A DNA stretch of 64,000 nucleotides from Pseudomonas sp. IB20 (GTDB lineage Bacteria > Pseudomonadota > Gammaproteobacteria > Pseudomonadales > Pseudomonadaceae): contig NZ_CP046103.1 in NCBI RefSeq assembly GCF_009707325.1, forward strand, positions 1,723,810 to 1,787,809, read 5' to 3'. Of this stretch, positions 35,883-44,284 are shown piece after piece. Position 1 is the first letter of the stretch. Each line of letters starts with the position of its first letter. The notes beneath the pieces are model-generated. The model was given only the letters and a program-made list of their open reading frames with translations, was not told the DNA's origin and searched no databases. A program made the translations under genes and the position numbers.

Positions 35883-36497
35883 ATGAAAATCACGCTGAAC
35901 AAGATGATCCTGGCTTCAACCCTCGCCGCGGCCATGGCCATTGGGCTGGCGAACGCCGCCGATGCCCCGCGCGTTGGTGTACGTGGCGCCATCACGGCGA
36001 TGGACGGCGATGCGATGCACGTCAAGGTCAACAGCGGTGAGGACGTCATCGTGCACCTGACCAAAGACACCCAAGTGCGTGCCGTGACCCTGGCCAAGAT
36101 CGATGAAATCAAGCCCGGCAGCTACATTGGCTCCGCCGCCATGCCCAACGCCGATGGCACCCTCACGGCCCTGGAAGTCCACGTGTTTCCACCGGCCATG
36201 GCCGGCACGGGCGACGGGCACCGCGCGTTTGACTTGAAAGAAGGCAGCAGCATGACCAACGGCACCGTCGGCGACTTGGTGGTCAGCAACGGGCGCACCT
36301 TGACCGTGAAATACAAAGGCGGCGAACAGAAGATTGTGGTGCCCGATGATGTGCCGATCGTCAACCTGGAGCCAGGGGATCGCAGCTTGCTCAAACCGGG
36401 GGTGAAGGTGGTGATGTTTGCGGCGCAGGGCGCGGATGGGACCATCACCGCACAGGCCATCTCAGCCGGCAAAGACGGCGTGACACCGCCGATGTAA
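35883..36497 (+). CDS. Periplasmic protein with two DUF5666-like repeats
   Basis: A 204-residue exported protein: signal peptide (about 1-26, cleavage after ANAA). The mature part contains two copies of a beta-rich unit: GVRGAITAMDGDAMHVKV with LTKDTQVRA, and GTVGDLVVSNGRTLTVKY with VPDDVPIV. The units end similarly (DGTLTALEVHVF and DGTITAQAISAG), so I infer an internal duplication of an OB-like fold as in DUF5666 proteins. Function unknown; metal or small-molecule binding is possible. It is divergent from the MFS gene. Confidence 0.72.
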   Translation: MKITLNKMILASTLAAAMAIGLANAADAPRVGVRGAITAMDGDAMHVKVNSGEDVIVHLTKDTQVRAVTLAKIDEIKPGSYIGSAAMPNADGTLTALEVHVFPPAMAGTGDGHRAFDLKEGSSMTNGTVGDLVVSNGRTLTVKYKGGEQKIVVPDDVPIVNLEPGDRSLLKPGVKVVMFAAQGADGTITAQAISAGKDGVTPPM

Positions 36498-36518
36498 CTG
36501 ACCCAATGATGAGCAAAA

Positions 36519-36606
36519 TGTGGGTGCTGGCTTGCCTGCGATAGCATCACCTAGGTATGCCTGACACACCAAGGTGCCTGCATCGCAGGCAAGCCAGCTC
36601 CCACAT
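36519..36606. repeat. REP inverted pair
   Basis: GTGGGTGCTGGCTTGCCTGCGAT and the inverse ATCGCAGGCAAGCCAGCTCC, between the convergent periplasmic protein and sbp genes. Confidence 0.85.
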
Positions 36607-36610
36607 TCAG

Positions 36611-37615
36611 TTATTGGCCGCTGTAGATCTGGTCAAAAACCCCACCATCATTGAAGTGGGTTTTCTGCACGGTGCGCCAGTCGCCAAAGGTCTTCTCGAC
36701 CGACAGGAAGTCGACTTTCGGGAAGCGGTCGGTGTACTTGGCCAGCACCTTTGGGTCACGTGGGCGCAGGTAGTTGTTGGCGGCGATTTCCTGGCCTTGC
36801 GGCGACCACAGGTATTTCAGGTAGTCTTCGGCGGCGACGCGGGTGCCTTTCTTCTCGACCACTTTGTCGACCACCGATACCGGCGGCTCAGCTTCGGCGG
36901 AGACGCTTGGGTAGATCACTTCGAACTGATCACTGCCGAATTCACGCGCGATCATTTCCGCTTCGTTTTCAAAGGTCACCAGCACGTCGCCAATCTGGTT
37001 GGTCATGAACGTGGTGGTGGCTGCACGGCCGCCGGTATCCAGCACAGGCGCCTGCTTGAACAGCTTGCCGACAAAGGCCTTGGCCTTGTCTTCATCGCCG
37101 CCGTTCTTCAGCACATAACCCCAGGCCGACAGGTAGGTGTAGCGGCCGTTACCCGAAGTTTTCGGGTTCGGCACGATCACCTGCACACCCTCTTTGAGCA
37201 GGTCTGGCCAGTCTTTCAGGGCTTTGGGGTTGCCTTTGCGCACGATAAACACGGTGGCGGAGGTGAACGGCGCGCTGTTGTTCGGCAGCCGGGTCACCCA
37301 GTTGTCCGGCACCAGTTTGCCGTTGTCGACCAGGGCGTTGATGTCGGTGGCCATGTTCATGGTGATCACGTCAGCCGGCAGGCCGTCGATCACCGAGCGC
37401 GCTTGTTTGCTGGAACCGCCGAAGGACATCTGCAAGGTCAGCTTGTCGTCCGGATGCTCGGCTTCCCAGTGCTTCTGGAAGGCAGCGTTGTAATCCTTGT
37501 AGAAGTCGCGCATCACGTCATAGGAGACGTTGAGCAGTGTGACGGGGGCAGCCTGGACGGCGCCCGCCAGGGCAAGGCCGGCGGCCAGAAGAGAGGCGCT
37601 AACGAGTTTTTTCAC
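36611..37615 (-). CDS. sbp: Sulfate-binding periplasmic protein
   Basis: A 334-residue ABC solute receptor: signal peptide (about 1-22), then LLNVSYDVMRDFYKDYNAAF, the family start. VIVPNPKTSGNGRYTYLSAW is the conserved sulfate-contact region, and SFGGSSKQARSVIDG is near residue 60. It binds sulfate for a CysTWA-type permease. The permease genes are not in this window. Expression probably depends on CysB, but no site could be defined. Confidence 0.93.
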   Translation of the reverse strand: MKKLVSASLLAAGLALAGAVQAAPVTLLNVSYDVMRDFYKDYNAAFQKHWEAEHPDDKLTLQMSFGGSSKQARSVIDGLPADVITMNMATDINALVDNGKLVPDNWVTRLPNNSAPFTSATVFIVRKGNPKALKDWPDLLKEGVQVIVPNPKTSGNGRYTYLSAWGYVLKNGGDEDKAKAFVGKLFKQAPVLDTGGRAATTTFMTNQIGDVLVTFENEAEMIAREFGSDQFEVIYPSVSAEAEPPVSVVDKVVEKKGTRVAAEDYLKYLWSPQGQEIAANNYLRPRDPKVLAKYTDRFPKVDFLSVEKTFGDWRTVQKTHFNDGGVFDQIYSGQ

Positions 37616-37720
37616 TGCTCATTCCTTGTTGTTCGAGAAGCTTGTCGATTGAGTGGGGGCAATTTGCCACCGACTATAGCCGCGCCCGCATAGACGTTTA
37701 AAGATTAAAACGAACTTTGC

Positions 37721-38545
37721 TTATTCCACTTTACGAAACAGATTGCTGCCACAGCGCGAGCAAAACGCCGCGTTGGGTTCATGGCTGTCTTTTTTGCACA
37801 CCGGGCAGTCGTGTTGCAACTGCTCCCCGCGCATGGCGCTGGCCAATTCGGCGGTAAAAATCCCGGTGGGCACGGCGATGATCGAGTAACCGGTGATCAT
37901 CACCAGCGACGAGATCACCTGGCCTAATGGCGTCTTCGGCACGATGTCGCCAAAGCCCACGGTGGTCAGGGTCACAATCGCCCAATAGATGCCCTTGGGA
38001 ATGCTGGTAAACCCATGTTCCGGGCCTTCGATCACGTACATCAAGGTGCCGAACACCGTGACCAGGGTGCACACGCTCACCAGGAACACCACGATCTTTT
38101 GTTTGCTGCCGCGCAGCGCCGCCATCAGGTAGTTGGCCTGCTTGAGGTACGGGCTGAGCTTGAGCACGCGGAAGATCCGCAGCATCCGAATGATGCGGAT
38201 GATCAGCAGGTACTGCGCGTCGCTGTAATACAGCGCGAGAATGCCGGGCACGATGGCGAGCAAATCCACCAGCCCATAAAAACTGAAGGCGTAGCGCAAC
38301 GGCTTGGGCGAGCAATACAGGCGCAAGCCGTACTCGATGGCGAAGATCACCGTGAAGCCCCACTCGATATAGGCCAGCAGATTCGCGTAGTTCTGGTGAA
38401 CCTGGTCGATGCTGTCGAGCATCACGATCACAATGCTGGCGAGGATGATCAGCAACAAAATGCCGTCAAAGCGGCGCCCGGCCGCTGTATCGCTTTGGAA
38501 AACCATGACGTAGAGGCGCTGACGCCAGTCGTTGTTACTGTCCAT
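37721..38545 (-). CDS. Voltage-gated-type potassium channel with C-terminal zinc ribbon
   Basis: A 274-residue ion-transport protein: six helices (about 25-245), the S4-like voltage sensor RIIRMLRIFRVLKL with regularly spaced arginines, and the selectivity filter TLTTVGFGDIVP near residue 200. After the last helix comes a short zinc ribbon with CPVC and CSRC pairs (about 250-270), which is unusual for Kv channels. The zinc site may link gating to redox or metal state; that is inference. It lies 31 bp from the urea transporter gene upstream on the same strand. Confidence 0.86.
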   Translation of the reverse strand: MDSNNDWRQRLYVMVFQSDTAAGRRFDGILLLIILASIVIVMLDSIDQVHQNYANLLAYIEWGFTVIFAIEYGLRLYCSPKPLRYAFSFYGLVDLLAIVPGILALYYSDAQYLLIIRIIRMLRIFRVLKLSPYLKQANYLMAALRGSKQKIVVFLVSVCTLVTVFGTLMYVIEGPEHGFTSIPKGIYWAIVTLTTVGFGDIVPKTPLGQVISSLVMITGYSIIAVPTGIFTAELASAMRGEQLQHDCPVCKKDSHEPNAAFCSRCGSNLFRKVE

Positions 38546-38576
38546 AAAACCCGCCTAAATCGAATATCGGGCAAGC

Positions 38577-39449
38577 CTAGGGGGATTCGAACGGGCTGTC
38601 CACGCGGGCTTTGAACAATCGCTGGCTGGCGCGTACCAGCCAGCAGGCGAGGATAAACGGCGCGGTCAGCGCCGGCAGTTGCAGGGCGCTGAACCCCGGC
38701 GTGAGCGTGATTGCCAGGCCGATGCCGAGCAGCGGCAACCAAGGCTGGCGGCGCGTCTGGCTCAACGCCAGCGCGGCCAATGCTGGGTTATAGCTGTGCA
38801 GGCCGAGAAGGGCGCTGCTGGTTTCGCCCATCAGCAGGGCGATCAGCACGCCACTGGCGGCACCGATCAGCGCCCACAGCGCGGCACGACGGTCGGCCAT
38901 CAACAGCCCAAACGCAATCAGGGCGCCGGCCAGTGGCTGGTCCAGCAGCATGATTTGTGCGAGCCCGGTGAAGGGCGCAGTGAGCACGCCGAGGGTGTCG
39001 GGTTCGCTCAAGGTGAAGGTGCCTGCAGGCACTGTGCCCAGCAGCAACCAGGCGAGGCCGACAAAAGGCGCGGTATAGGCGGGCAAGTCATCCGCTTGCG
39101 TGGCATGTTTTAACCATTGGCGCGTGAGCATCGCACTCAAGCCGCCGCACGCCAGGATCAGCGGCGGCAATAAGGCCGACCACGCGAAGTGCTGGCTGAT
39201 CAACAAGCCCAGCAGCACGCCGTTGTAGCTATAAAGGCCGGCCTGGCGCTCAGCCTTGGGGTAACCCCGGCGCTGGGCCGTGAGCAAACCCGCCACACCA
39301 CCCAGCAGCGCCCCGCCGAACAAGGCCGGGGCGCCGATCAGGATGGCCAGCAGGCACAGCAGGCCACACAGTGGCTGGCGTTGCAGGAAGATCTGGCTGA
39401 AGCCGTTGAGCAAGGCTTCGGCCCAGTCGGGGCAGGGTGGGTTGTGCAT
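38577..39449 (-). CDS. Urea transporter
   Basis: A 290-residue UT-family channel protein with ten or so helices. AERQAGLYSYNGVLLGLLI near residue 68 and the repeat LLGLHSYNPALAALAL near residue 220 are the two-fold UT signature (each half contributes an SYN loop). It would carry urea or short amides across the inner membrane. Urease genes are not in this window. REP sequences lie just upstream. Confidence 0.85.
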   Translation of the reverse strand: MHNPPCPDWAEALLNGFSQIFLQRQPLCGLLCLLAILIGAPALFGGALLGGVAGLLTAQRRGYPKAERQAGLYSYNGVLLGLLISQHFAWSALLPPLILACGGLSAMLTRQWLKHATQADDLPAYTAPFVGLAWLLLGTVPAGTFTLSEPDTLGVLTAPFTGLAQIMLLDQPLAGALIAFGLLMADRRAALWALIGAASGVLIALLMGETSSALLGLHSYNPALAALALSQTRRQPWLPLLGIGLAITLTPGFSALQLPALTAPFILACWLVRASQRLFKARVDSPFESP

Positions 39450-39482
39450 TGTGGTTTAGTCAGTGAGACCGAGTTGCCCTCA

Positions 39483-39558
39483 ATCGCAGGCAAGCCAGCT
39501 CCCACTTTTGAATGTATTGGCACATCAAAATGTGGGGGCCGGGCTTGCCCGCGATGAG
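39483..39558. repeat. REP inverted pair
   Basis: ATCGCAGGCAAGCCAGCTCC and GGGGCCGGGCTTGCCCGCGA in opposite orientation between pyk and the urea transporter gene. Confidence 0.8.
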
Positions 39559-39571
39559 GCCCCAACAGGCG

Positions 39572-40987
39572 CTAAATCAATGTCTCGATGCGCAGCGAAT
39601 TGGTCGACCCCGGCTTGCCAAACGGCACCCCGGCGGTAATCACCAACGTATCCCCGCGCTGCGCCATCCCTTGGGCCTGGGCAATCTCCAGCGCCGTAGA
39701 ACACACCTCATCCACTTGGCGCAGCCGATCATTCACAACCGAATGCACGCCCCACGCCACGCTCAAGCGCCGCGCCGTGGACAGGTTCGGCGTGAGGTTG
39801 AGGATCGGCGCCACCGGCCGTTCCCGCGCGGCGCGCAGGCTGGAGCTGCCGGACTCGCTGTAGTTCACCAGCACCGCCACCGGCAGGATGCTGCTGATGC
39901 GCCGGATCGCGCAGCTAATTGCATCCGACACCGTGGCATCGGCCTTGGGCCGGCTGACGTCCAGCTGTGTCTGGTAATCCGGGCCGTTTTCCACTTGGCG
40001 GATGATCTTGCTCATCATCTGCACGGCTTCCAGTGGGTATTCGCCTGAGGCGGTTTCCGCCGACAGCATCACCGCGTCCGCGCCTTCGGCCACCGCATTG
40101 GCGACATCGGTGACTTCGGCACGGGTCGGCGCCGGCGAGAAGCGCATGGACTCAAGCATCTGCGTGGCCACCACCACTGGCTTGCCCAACTGGCGGCAGG
40201 TGCTGACGATGTCTTTCTGGATCTGCGGCACGCTTTCGGCGGGCACTTCAACGCCCAGGTCGCCTCTTGCCACCATGATTGCGTCACTCAGCTCGGCGAT
40301 TTCCTGCAAGCGTTGCACGGCCGATGGCTTCTCTATCTTGGCCATCAGGAACGCCTTGTCGCCGATCAACTCGCGGGCCTCGCGGATATCTTCCGGGCGC
40401 TGCACAAACGACAGCGCCACCCAGTCCACGCCCAGTTCCAGGCCGAAGCTCAGGTCGCGGCGGTCCTTGGCGGTCAGCGGGCTGAGTTCCAGCAAGGCTT
40501 GCGGGACATTCACGCCCTTGCGGTCAGACAGTTCGCCGCCATTCAGTACGGTGGTGTCGATGGCGTTGGCATGTTTGGTGATCACCCGCAGGCGCAACTT
40601 GCCGTCGTCCAGCAACAGGTCCATGCCCGGCTCCAGCGCCGCGATGATTTCCGGGTGGGGCAGGTTGACCCGGCATTGGTCGCCCAGTGTCGGGTCCAAG
40701 TCCAGGCGCAGGGCCTGGCCGCGCACCAGTTGCACTTTGCCCTCGGCAAATCGCCCGACCCGCAGCTTCGGCCCTTGCAGGTCCATGAGGATGCCCAGCG
40801 GATAATTCAGCTGGCGCTCGACCTGGCGAATCCACTGGTAGCGCTGGGCGTGATCGGCGTGATCACCGTGGCTGAAATTCAGGCGGAAGATATTCACCCC
40901 GGCTTCCACCAACTCGCGAATATCGTCAATGCTGTCGGTTGCCGGGCCGAGGGTGGCGAGGATTTTGACCTTCTTGTCAGGCGTCAT
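39572..40987 (-). CDS. pyk: Pyruvate kinase
   Basis: A 471-residue enzyme converting phosphoenolpyruvate and ADP to pyruvate and ATP. Motifs: KILATLGPATDS at the N terminus, FRLNFSHGDH, the active-site MAKIEKPSAVQR, GDLGVEVP, and MLSAETASGEYP. I chose the ATG at 40987, the usual family start, overlapping the ttuD stop by 11 bases. It is the last gene of the glyoxylate operon, finishing the glycerate route at pyruvate, and is one of two pyruvate kinases usual in Pseudomonas. Confidence 0.94.
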   Translation of the reverse strand: MTPDKKVKILATLGPATDSIDDIRELVEAGVNIFRLNFSHGDHADHAQRYQWIRQVERQLNYPLGILMDLQGPKLRVGRFAEGKVQLVRGQALRLDLDPTLGDQCRVNLPHPEIIAALEPGMDLLLDDGKLRLRVITKHANAIDTTVLNGGELSDRKGVNVPQALLELSPLTAKDRRDLSFGLELGVDWVALSFVQRPEDIREARELIGDKAFLMAKIEKPSAVQRLQEIAELSDAIMVARGDLGVEVPAESVPQIQKDIVSTCRQLGKPVVVATQMLESMRFSPAPTRAEVTDVANAVAEGADAVMLSAETASGEYPLEAVQMMSKIIRQVENGPDYQTQLDVSRPKADATVSDAISCAIRRISSILPVAVLVNYSESGSSSLRAARERPVAPILNLTPNLSTARRLSVAWGVHSVVNDRLRQVDEVCSTALEIAQAQGMAQRGDTLVITAGVPFGKPGSTNSLRIETLI

Positions 40988-42257
40988 GTTGGGCAGTCTC
41001 AAGAATCAGGATGGCGCGGAAATCGTTGACGTTGGTGCGGGTTGGCTCGGTGACGATCAAACCGTCGAGGGCAGCGAAATAACCGTAGCCATTGTTGTTA
41101 TCAAGCTCATCGCTGGCCGACAGGCCCAAGGCTTCGGCGCGGGCGTAGCTGGTTGGGGTCATGATCGCGCCGGCGTTGTCTTCCGAACCGTCGATGCCGT
41201 CGGTGTCACCGGCCAGGGCGTAGACGCCGGGCAGGCCCTTGAGGCTGTCGGTGAGGCTCAGCAGGAATTCGGCATTGCGCCCGCCACGGCCATCGCCGCG
41301 CACGGTGACGGTGGTTTCACCGCCGGAGAGGATCACGCACGGCGCCGCCAATGGCTGGCCGTGTTGCACGATCTGGCGGGCGATACCGGCATGTACCTTG
41401 GCCACGTCCCGTGCTTCGCCTTCGAGGTCGCCGAGGATCAACGGGCTGAACCCGGCTTGGCGCACTTTCACCGCCACCGCTTCGAGGGATTGTTGTGGGC
41501 GGGCGATCAATTGGAAATGGCTGCGCGCGAGCAGCGGGTCGCCGGGTTTGACGGTTTCCGACGCCGGGTTCTGCAACCAGCTGCGCACCGAGGCGGGCGC
41601 ATCGATGCCGTAGCGCTTGAGAATCGCCAGGGCTTGTTGCGAGGTGCTTGGGTCACCGACGGTGGGGCCGGACGCGATGACGGTGGCCTGGTCGCCCGGC
41701 ACATCGGAGATCGCGTAGGTGTACACCGTCGCCGGCCAGGCTGCCTTGGCCAGTCGCCCGCCCTTGATCGCCGAGAGGTGCTTGCGCACGCAATTCATCT
41801 CGCCGATGGTCGCGCCGGATTTGAGCAGGGCTTTGTTGATGGCCTGTTTGTCGGCCAGGGTGATGCCTTCGGCGGGCAGCGCCAGCAAGGCAGAGCCGCC
41901 ACCGGAGAGCAGGAAAATCACGCGGTCGTCTTCGGTCAGGTTGCTGATCAGTGCCAGCACGCGCTTGGCCACCGCCAAGCCCGCCGCATCGGGGACCGGG
42001 TGCGCAGCTTCGACCACTTCGATTTTTTTGCACGGTGCGCCGTGGCCGTAGCGGGTGACCACCAGGCCCGAGACGTCGCCCTGCCAGCAGTTCTCGACAA
42101 CGAGGGCCATGGCCGCCGCGGCTTTGCCGGCGCCGATCACGATCACTCGGCCGCTGCGGTCGGTGGGCAGGTAAGGTTCAAGGACTTGCCGGGGGTGGGC
42201 GGCGTCGATGGCTGTGGCAAACAGCTCGCGAAGCAGGTGTTGCGGATCGACCGACAT
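40977..42257 (-). CDS. ttuD: MOFRL-family glycerate 2-kinase / hydroxypyruvate reductase TtuD
   Basis: A 426-residue protein with N-terminal DUF4147 (VIVIGAGKAAAAMA near residue 40, FLLSGGGSALLALP near 120) and a C-terminal MOFRL domain (AGDTDGIDGSEDNAGA). It was long annotated hydroxypyruvate reductase. Biochemistry of the family favours glycerate 2-kinase, which fits its position between glxR (making glycerate) and pyk. Overlap with pyk shows co-translation. Confidence 0.9.
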   Translation of the reverse strand: MSVDPQHLLRELFATAIDAAHPRQVLEPYLPTDRSGRVIVIGAGKAAAAMALVVENCWQGDVSGLVVTRYGHGAPCKKIEVVEAAHPVPDAAGLAVAKRVLALISNLTEDDRVIFLLSGGGSALLALPAEGITLADKQAINKALLKSGATIGEMNCVRKHLSAIKGGRLAKAAWPATVYTYAISDVPGDQATVIASGPTVGDPSTSQQALAILKRYGIDAPASVRSWLQNPASETVKPGDPLLARSHFQLIARPQQSLEAVAVKVRQAGFSPLILGDLEGEARDVAKVHAGIARQIVQHGQPLAAPCVILSGGETTVTVRGDGRGGRNAEFLLSLTDSLKGLPGVYALAGDTDGIDGSEDNAGAIMTPTSYARAEALGLSASDELDNNNGYGYFAALDGLIVTEPTRTNVNDFRAILILETAQHDA

Positions 42258-42315
42258 AAGCGGGCTCCCGGGGGATTTTTGTTTTTAGGTTTGAAACGTG
42301 GAACTGGGACAAAAA

Positions 42316-42405
42316 TGTGGGCGCTGGCTTGCCTGCGATAGCGGTCTGTCAGACAACTGATCTGTCACTGAAAAACCGCTATCGCAGGCAAGCCAGCTCC
42401 TACAC
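42316..42405. repeat. REP inverted pair within the gcl operon
   Basis: GTGGGCGCTGGCTTGCCTGCGATAG and the inverse CTATCGCAGGCAAGCCAGC in the 169-bp gap between glxR and ttuD. Confidence 0.85.
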
Positions 42406-42426
42406 AGGGGTGCATTTCAAATTGAA

Positions 42427-43317
42427 TTACTTATCGCGAATCGAAAAATTCGCCATATGCTCCAACCCCTTGATCAGCGCCGAGTGGTCCCAGTTGCCAC
42501 CGCCAATCGCTGTGCAGGTGCTGAACACCTGCTGGGTGCCGGCGGTGTTCGGCAGGTTGATCCCCAGTTCCTTGGCCCCGGCCAGCGCCAGGTTCAAATC
42601 CTTCTGGTGCAGGTTGATACGGAAGCCCGGATCAAAGGTGCCCTTGATCATGCGTTCGCCATGCACTTCGAGGATCTTCGACGAAGCAAAACCACCCATC
42701 AGCGCTTCACGTACCTTGGCCGGGTCGGCGCCGTTTTTCGAGGCGAACAGCAGCGCTTCGGCCACCGCCTGAATATTCAACGCGACGATAATCTGGTTGG
42801 CCACCTTGGCGGTCTGGCCATCGCCATTGCCGCCGACCAGGGTGATGTTCTTGCCCATGCTCTGGAACAGCGCCAGGGCGCGTTCGAAGGTGTGCGGCTC
42901 GCCCCCGACCATGATGCTCAAGGTGCCGGCCTTGGCGCCGACTTCACCACCGGACACCGGGGCGTCGAGGTACTGCGCGCCGGTCTTATTGATCTTGGCG
43001 GCAAAGGCTTTGGTGGCGGTGGGCGAGATCGAACTCATGTCGATCACCACCTTGTTCGGCGACAAACCGGCCGCAACGCCATCGGCGCGGAACAGCACGT
43101 CATCGACCTGCGGGGTGTCCGGCACCATCACGATGATGAACTCGGCTTCCTGGGCCACTTGCTGCGGGTTGGCCAGGGCCACGGCGCCGGCGTCGATCAG
43201 CTCGGCCGGGGCCTTGCCGTGGTGCTCGGACAGGAACAGTTGGTGGCCGGCCTTTTGCAGGTTGGCGGCCATGGGTTGGCCCATGATGCCGGTGCCGATA
43301 AATCCGATTTTAGCCAT
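42427..43317 (-). CDS. glxR: Tartronate semialdehyde reductase
   Basis: A 296-residue beta-hydroxyacid dehydrogenase reducing tartronate semialdehyde to glycerate. Rossmann motif GFIGTGIMGQPMA, DAPVSGGEVGAKAGTL with the substrate region, and the catalytic Lys in GDGQTAKVANQ. I chose the ATG at 43317; a longer frame runs back through the REP pair. It takes the product of Gcl and is followed by the glycerate kinase gene. Confidence 0.93.
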   Translation of the reverse strand: MAKIGFIGTGIMGQPMAANLQKAGHQLFLSEHHGKAPAELIDAGAVALANPQQVAQEAEFIIVMVPDTPQVDDVLFRADGVAAGLSPNKVVIDMSSISPTATKAFAAKINKTGAQYLDAPVSGGEVGAKAGTLSIMVGGEPHTFERALALFQSMGKNITLVGGNGDGQTAKVANQIIVALNIQAVAEALLFASKNGADPAKVREALMGGFASSKILEVHGERMIKGTFDPGFRINLHQKDLNLALAGAKELGINLPNTAGTQQVFSTCTAIGGGNWDHSALIKGLEHMANFSIRDK

Positions 43318-43383
43318 GATCAAAATCCTCTTTTTATTAGATGGGCAGGCCTGTCTCGGGTCTGCCAAACACCGAAGATCTAC

Positions 43384-43473
43384 TGTGGGAGCTGGCTTGC
43401 CTGCGATAGCGCTCGATCCGTTACAGATTGATCGCCTGATACACCGCCATCGCAGGCAAGCCAGCTCCCACAT
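43384..43473. repeat. REP inverted pair within the gcl operon
   Basis: GTGGGAGCTGGCTTGCCTGCGATAG and the inverse ATCGCAGGCAAGCCAGCTCCCAC in the 174-bp gap between hyi and glxR. Confidence 0.85.
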
Positions 43474-43491
43474 TGTTCTGTGGTGTGTCTG

Positions 43492-44274
43492 TTAGATCGC
43501 GTTGTGGGTTTTGAGCCAGCCCAAACCCGCTTCAGTGGTGGTCAACGGCTTGTACTCACAACCAACCCAACCCGCGTAACCAATTCGGTCCAAATGCTCG
43601 AACAGGAAGCGGTAGTTGATCTCCCCGGTTCCGGGCTCGTTACGCCCCGGGTTGTCGGCCAGTTGGATGTGGTTGATCTCACCCAGGTGCGCAGCCAGGG
43701 TCCGGGCCAGGTCGCCTTCCATGATTTGCATGTGATAGATGTCGTATTGTAGGAACAGGTTGGCGCTGCCCACTTGCTCGCGAATCGCCAGGGCCTGGGC
43801 GGTGTTGTTGAGGTAAAAGCCGGGGATGTCACGGGTGTTGATCATCTCCATCACCAGCTTGATGCCCGCGGCTTGCAGCTTGTCGGCGGCGTACTTGAGG
43901 TTGGCGACAAAGGTTTTTTTCACGGTTTCGTCGTCAACGCCTTGCGGCCGGATGCCCGCCAAGCAATTGATCTGGGTATTGCCCAGCACCTGGGCGTAGG
44001 CGATGGCCAGCTTGACCCCAGCACGGAATTCCTCGACTCGGTCCGGGTGGCACGCCAGGCCGCGTTCGCCCTTGGCCCAGTCGCCGGCCGGCAGGTTGAA
44101 CAGCACTTGGGTCAGGCCGTTGGCGTCCAGTTGCGCCTTGATTTGGGCGGAGCTGAATTCGTACGGGAACAGGTACTCGACACCCTGGAAGCCGGCATCG
44201 GCAGCCGCTTTGAAACGGGCGAGAAAGTCCTGTTCGGTAAACAGCATCGACAGGTTGGCGGCAAAACGCGGCAT
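43492..44274 (-). CDS. hyi: Hydroxypyruvate isomerase
   Basis: A 260-residue TIM-barrel enzyme (AP endonuclease 2-like fold) interconverting hydroxypyruvate and tartronate semialdehyde. MPRFAANLSMLFTE is the family start; VMEMINTRDIPGF near residue 140 and QYDIYHMQIMEGD near residue 180 supply metal and catalytic Glu/His residues. The ATG at 44274 lies ten bases after the gcl stop. Confidence 0.93.
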   Translation of the reverse strand: MPRFAANLSMLFTEQDFLARFKAAADAGFQGVEYLFPYEFSSAQIKAQLDANGLTQVLFNLPAGDWAKGERGLACHPDRVEEFRAGVKLAIAYAQVLGNTQINCLAGIRPQGVDDETVKKTFVANLKYAADKLQAAGIKLVMEMINTRDIPGFYLNNTAQALAIREQVGSANLFLQYDIYHMQIMEGDLARTLAAHLGEINHIQLADNPGRNEPGTGEINYRFLFEHLDRIGYAGWVGCEYKPLTTTEAGLGWLKTHNAI

Positions 44275-44284
44275 AAGGTTCTCC

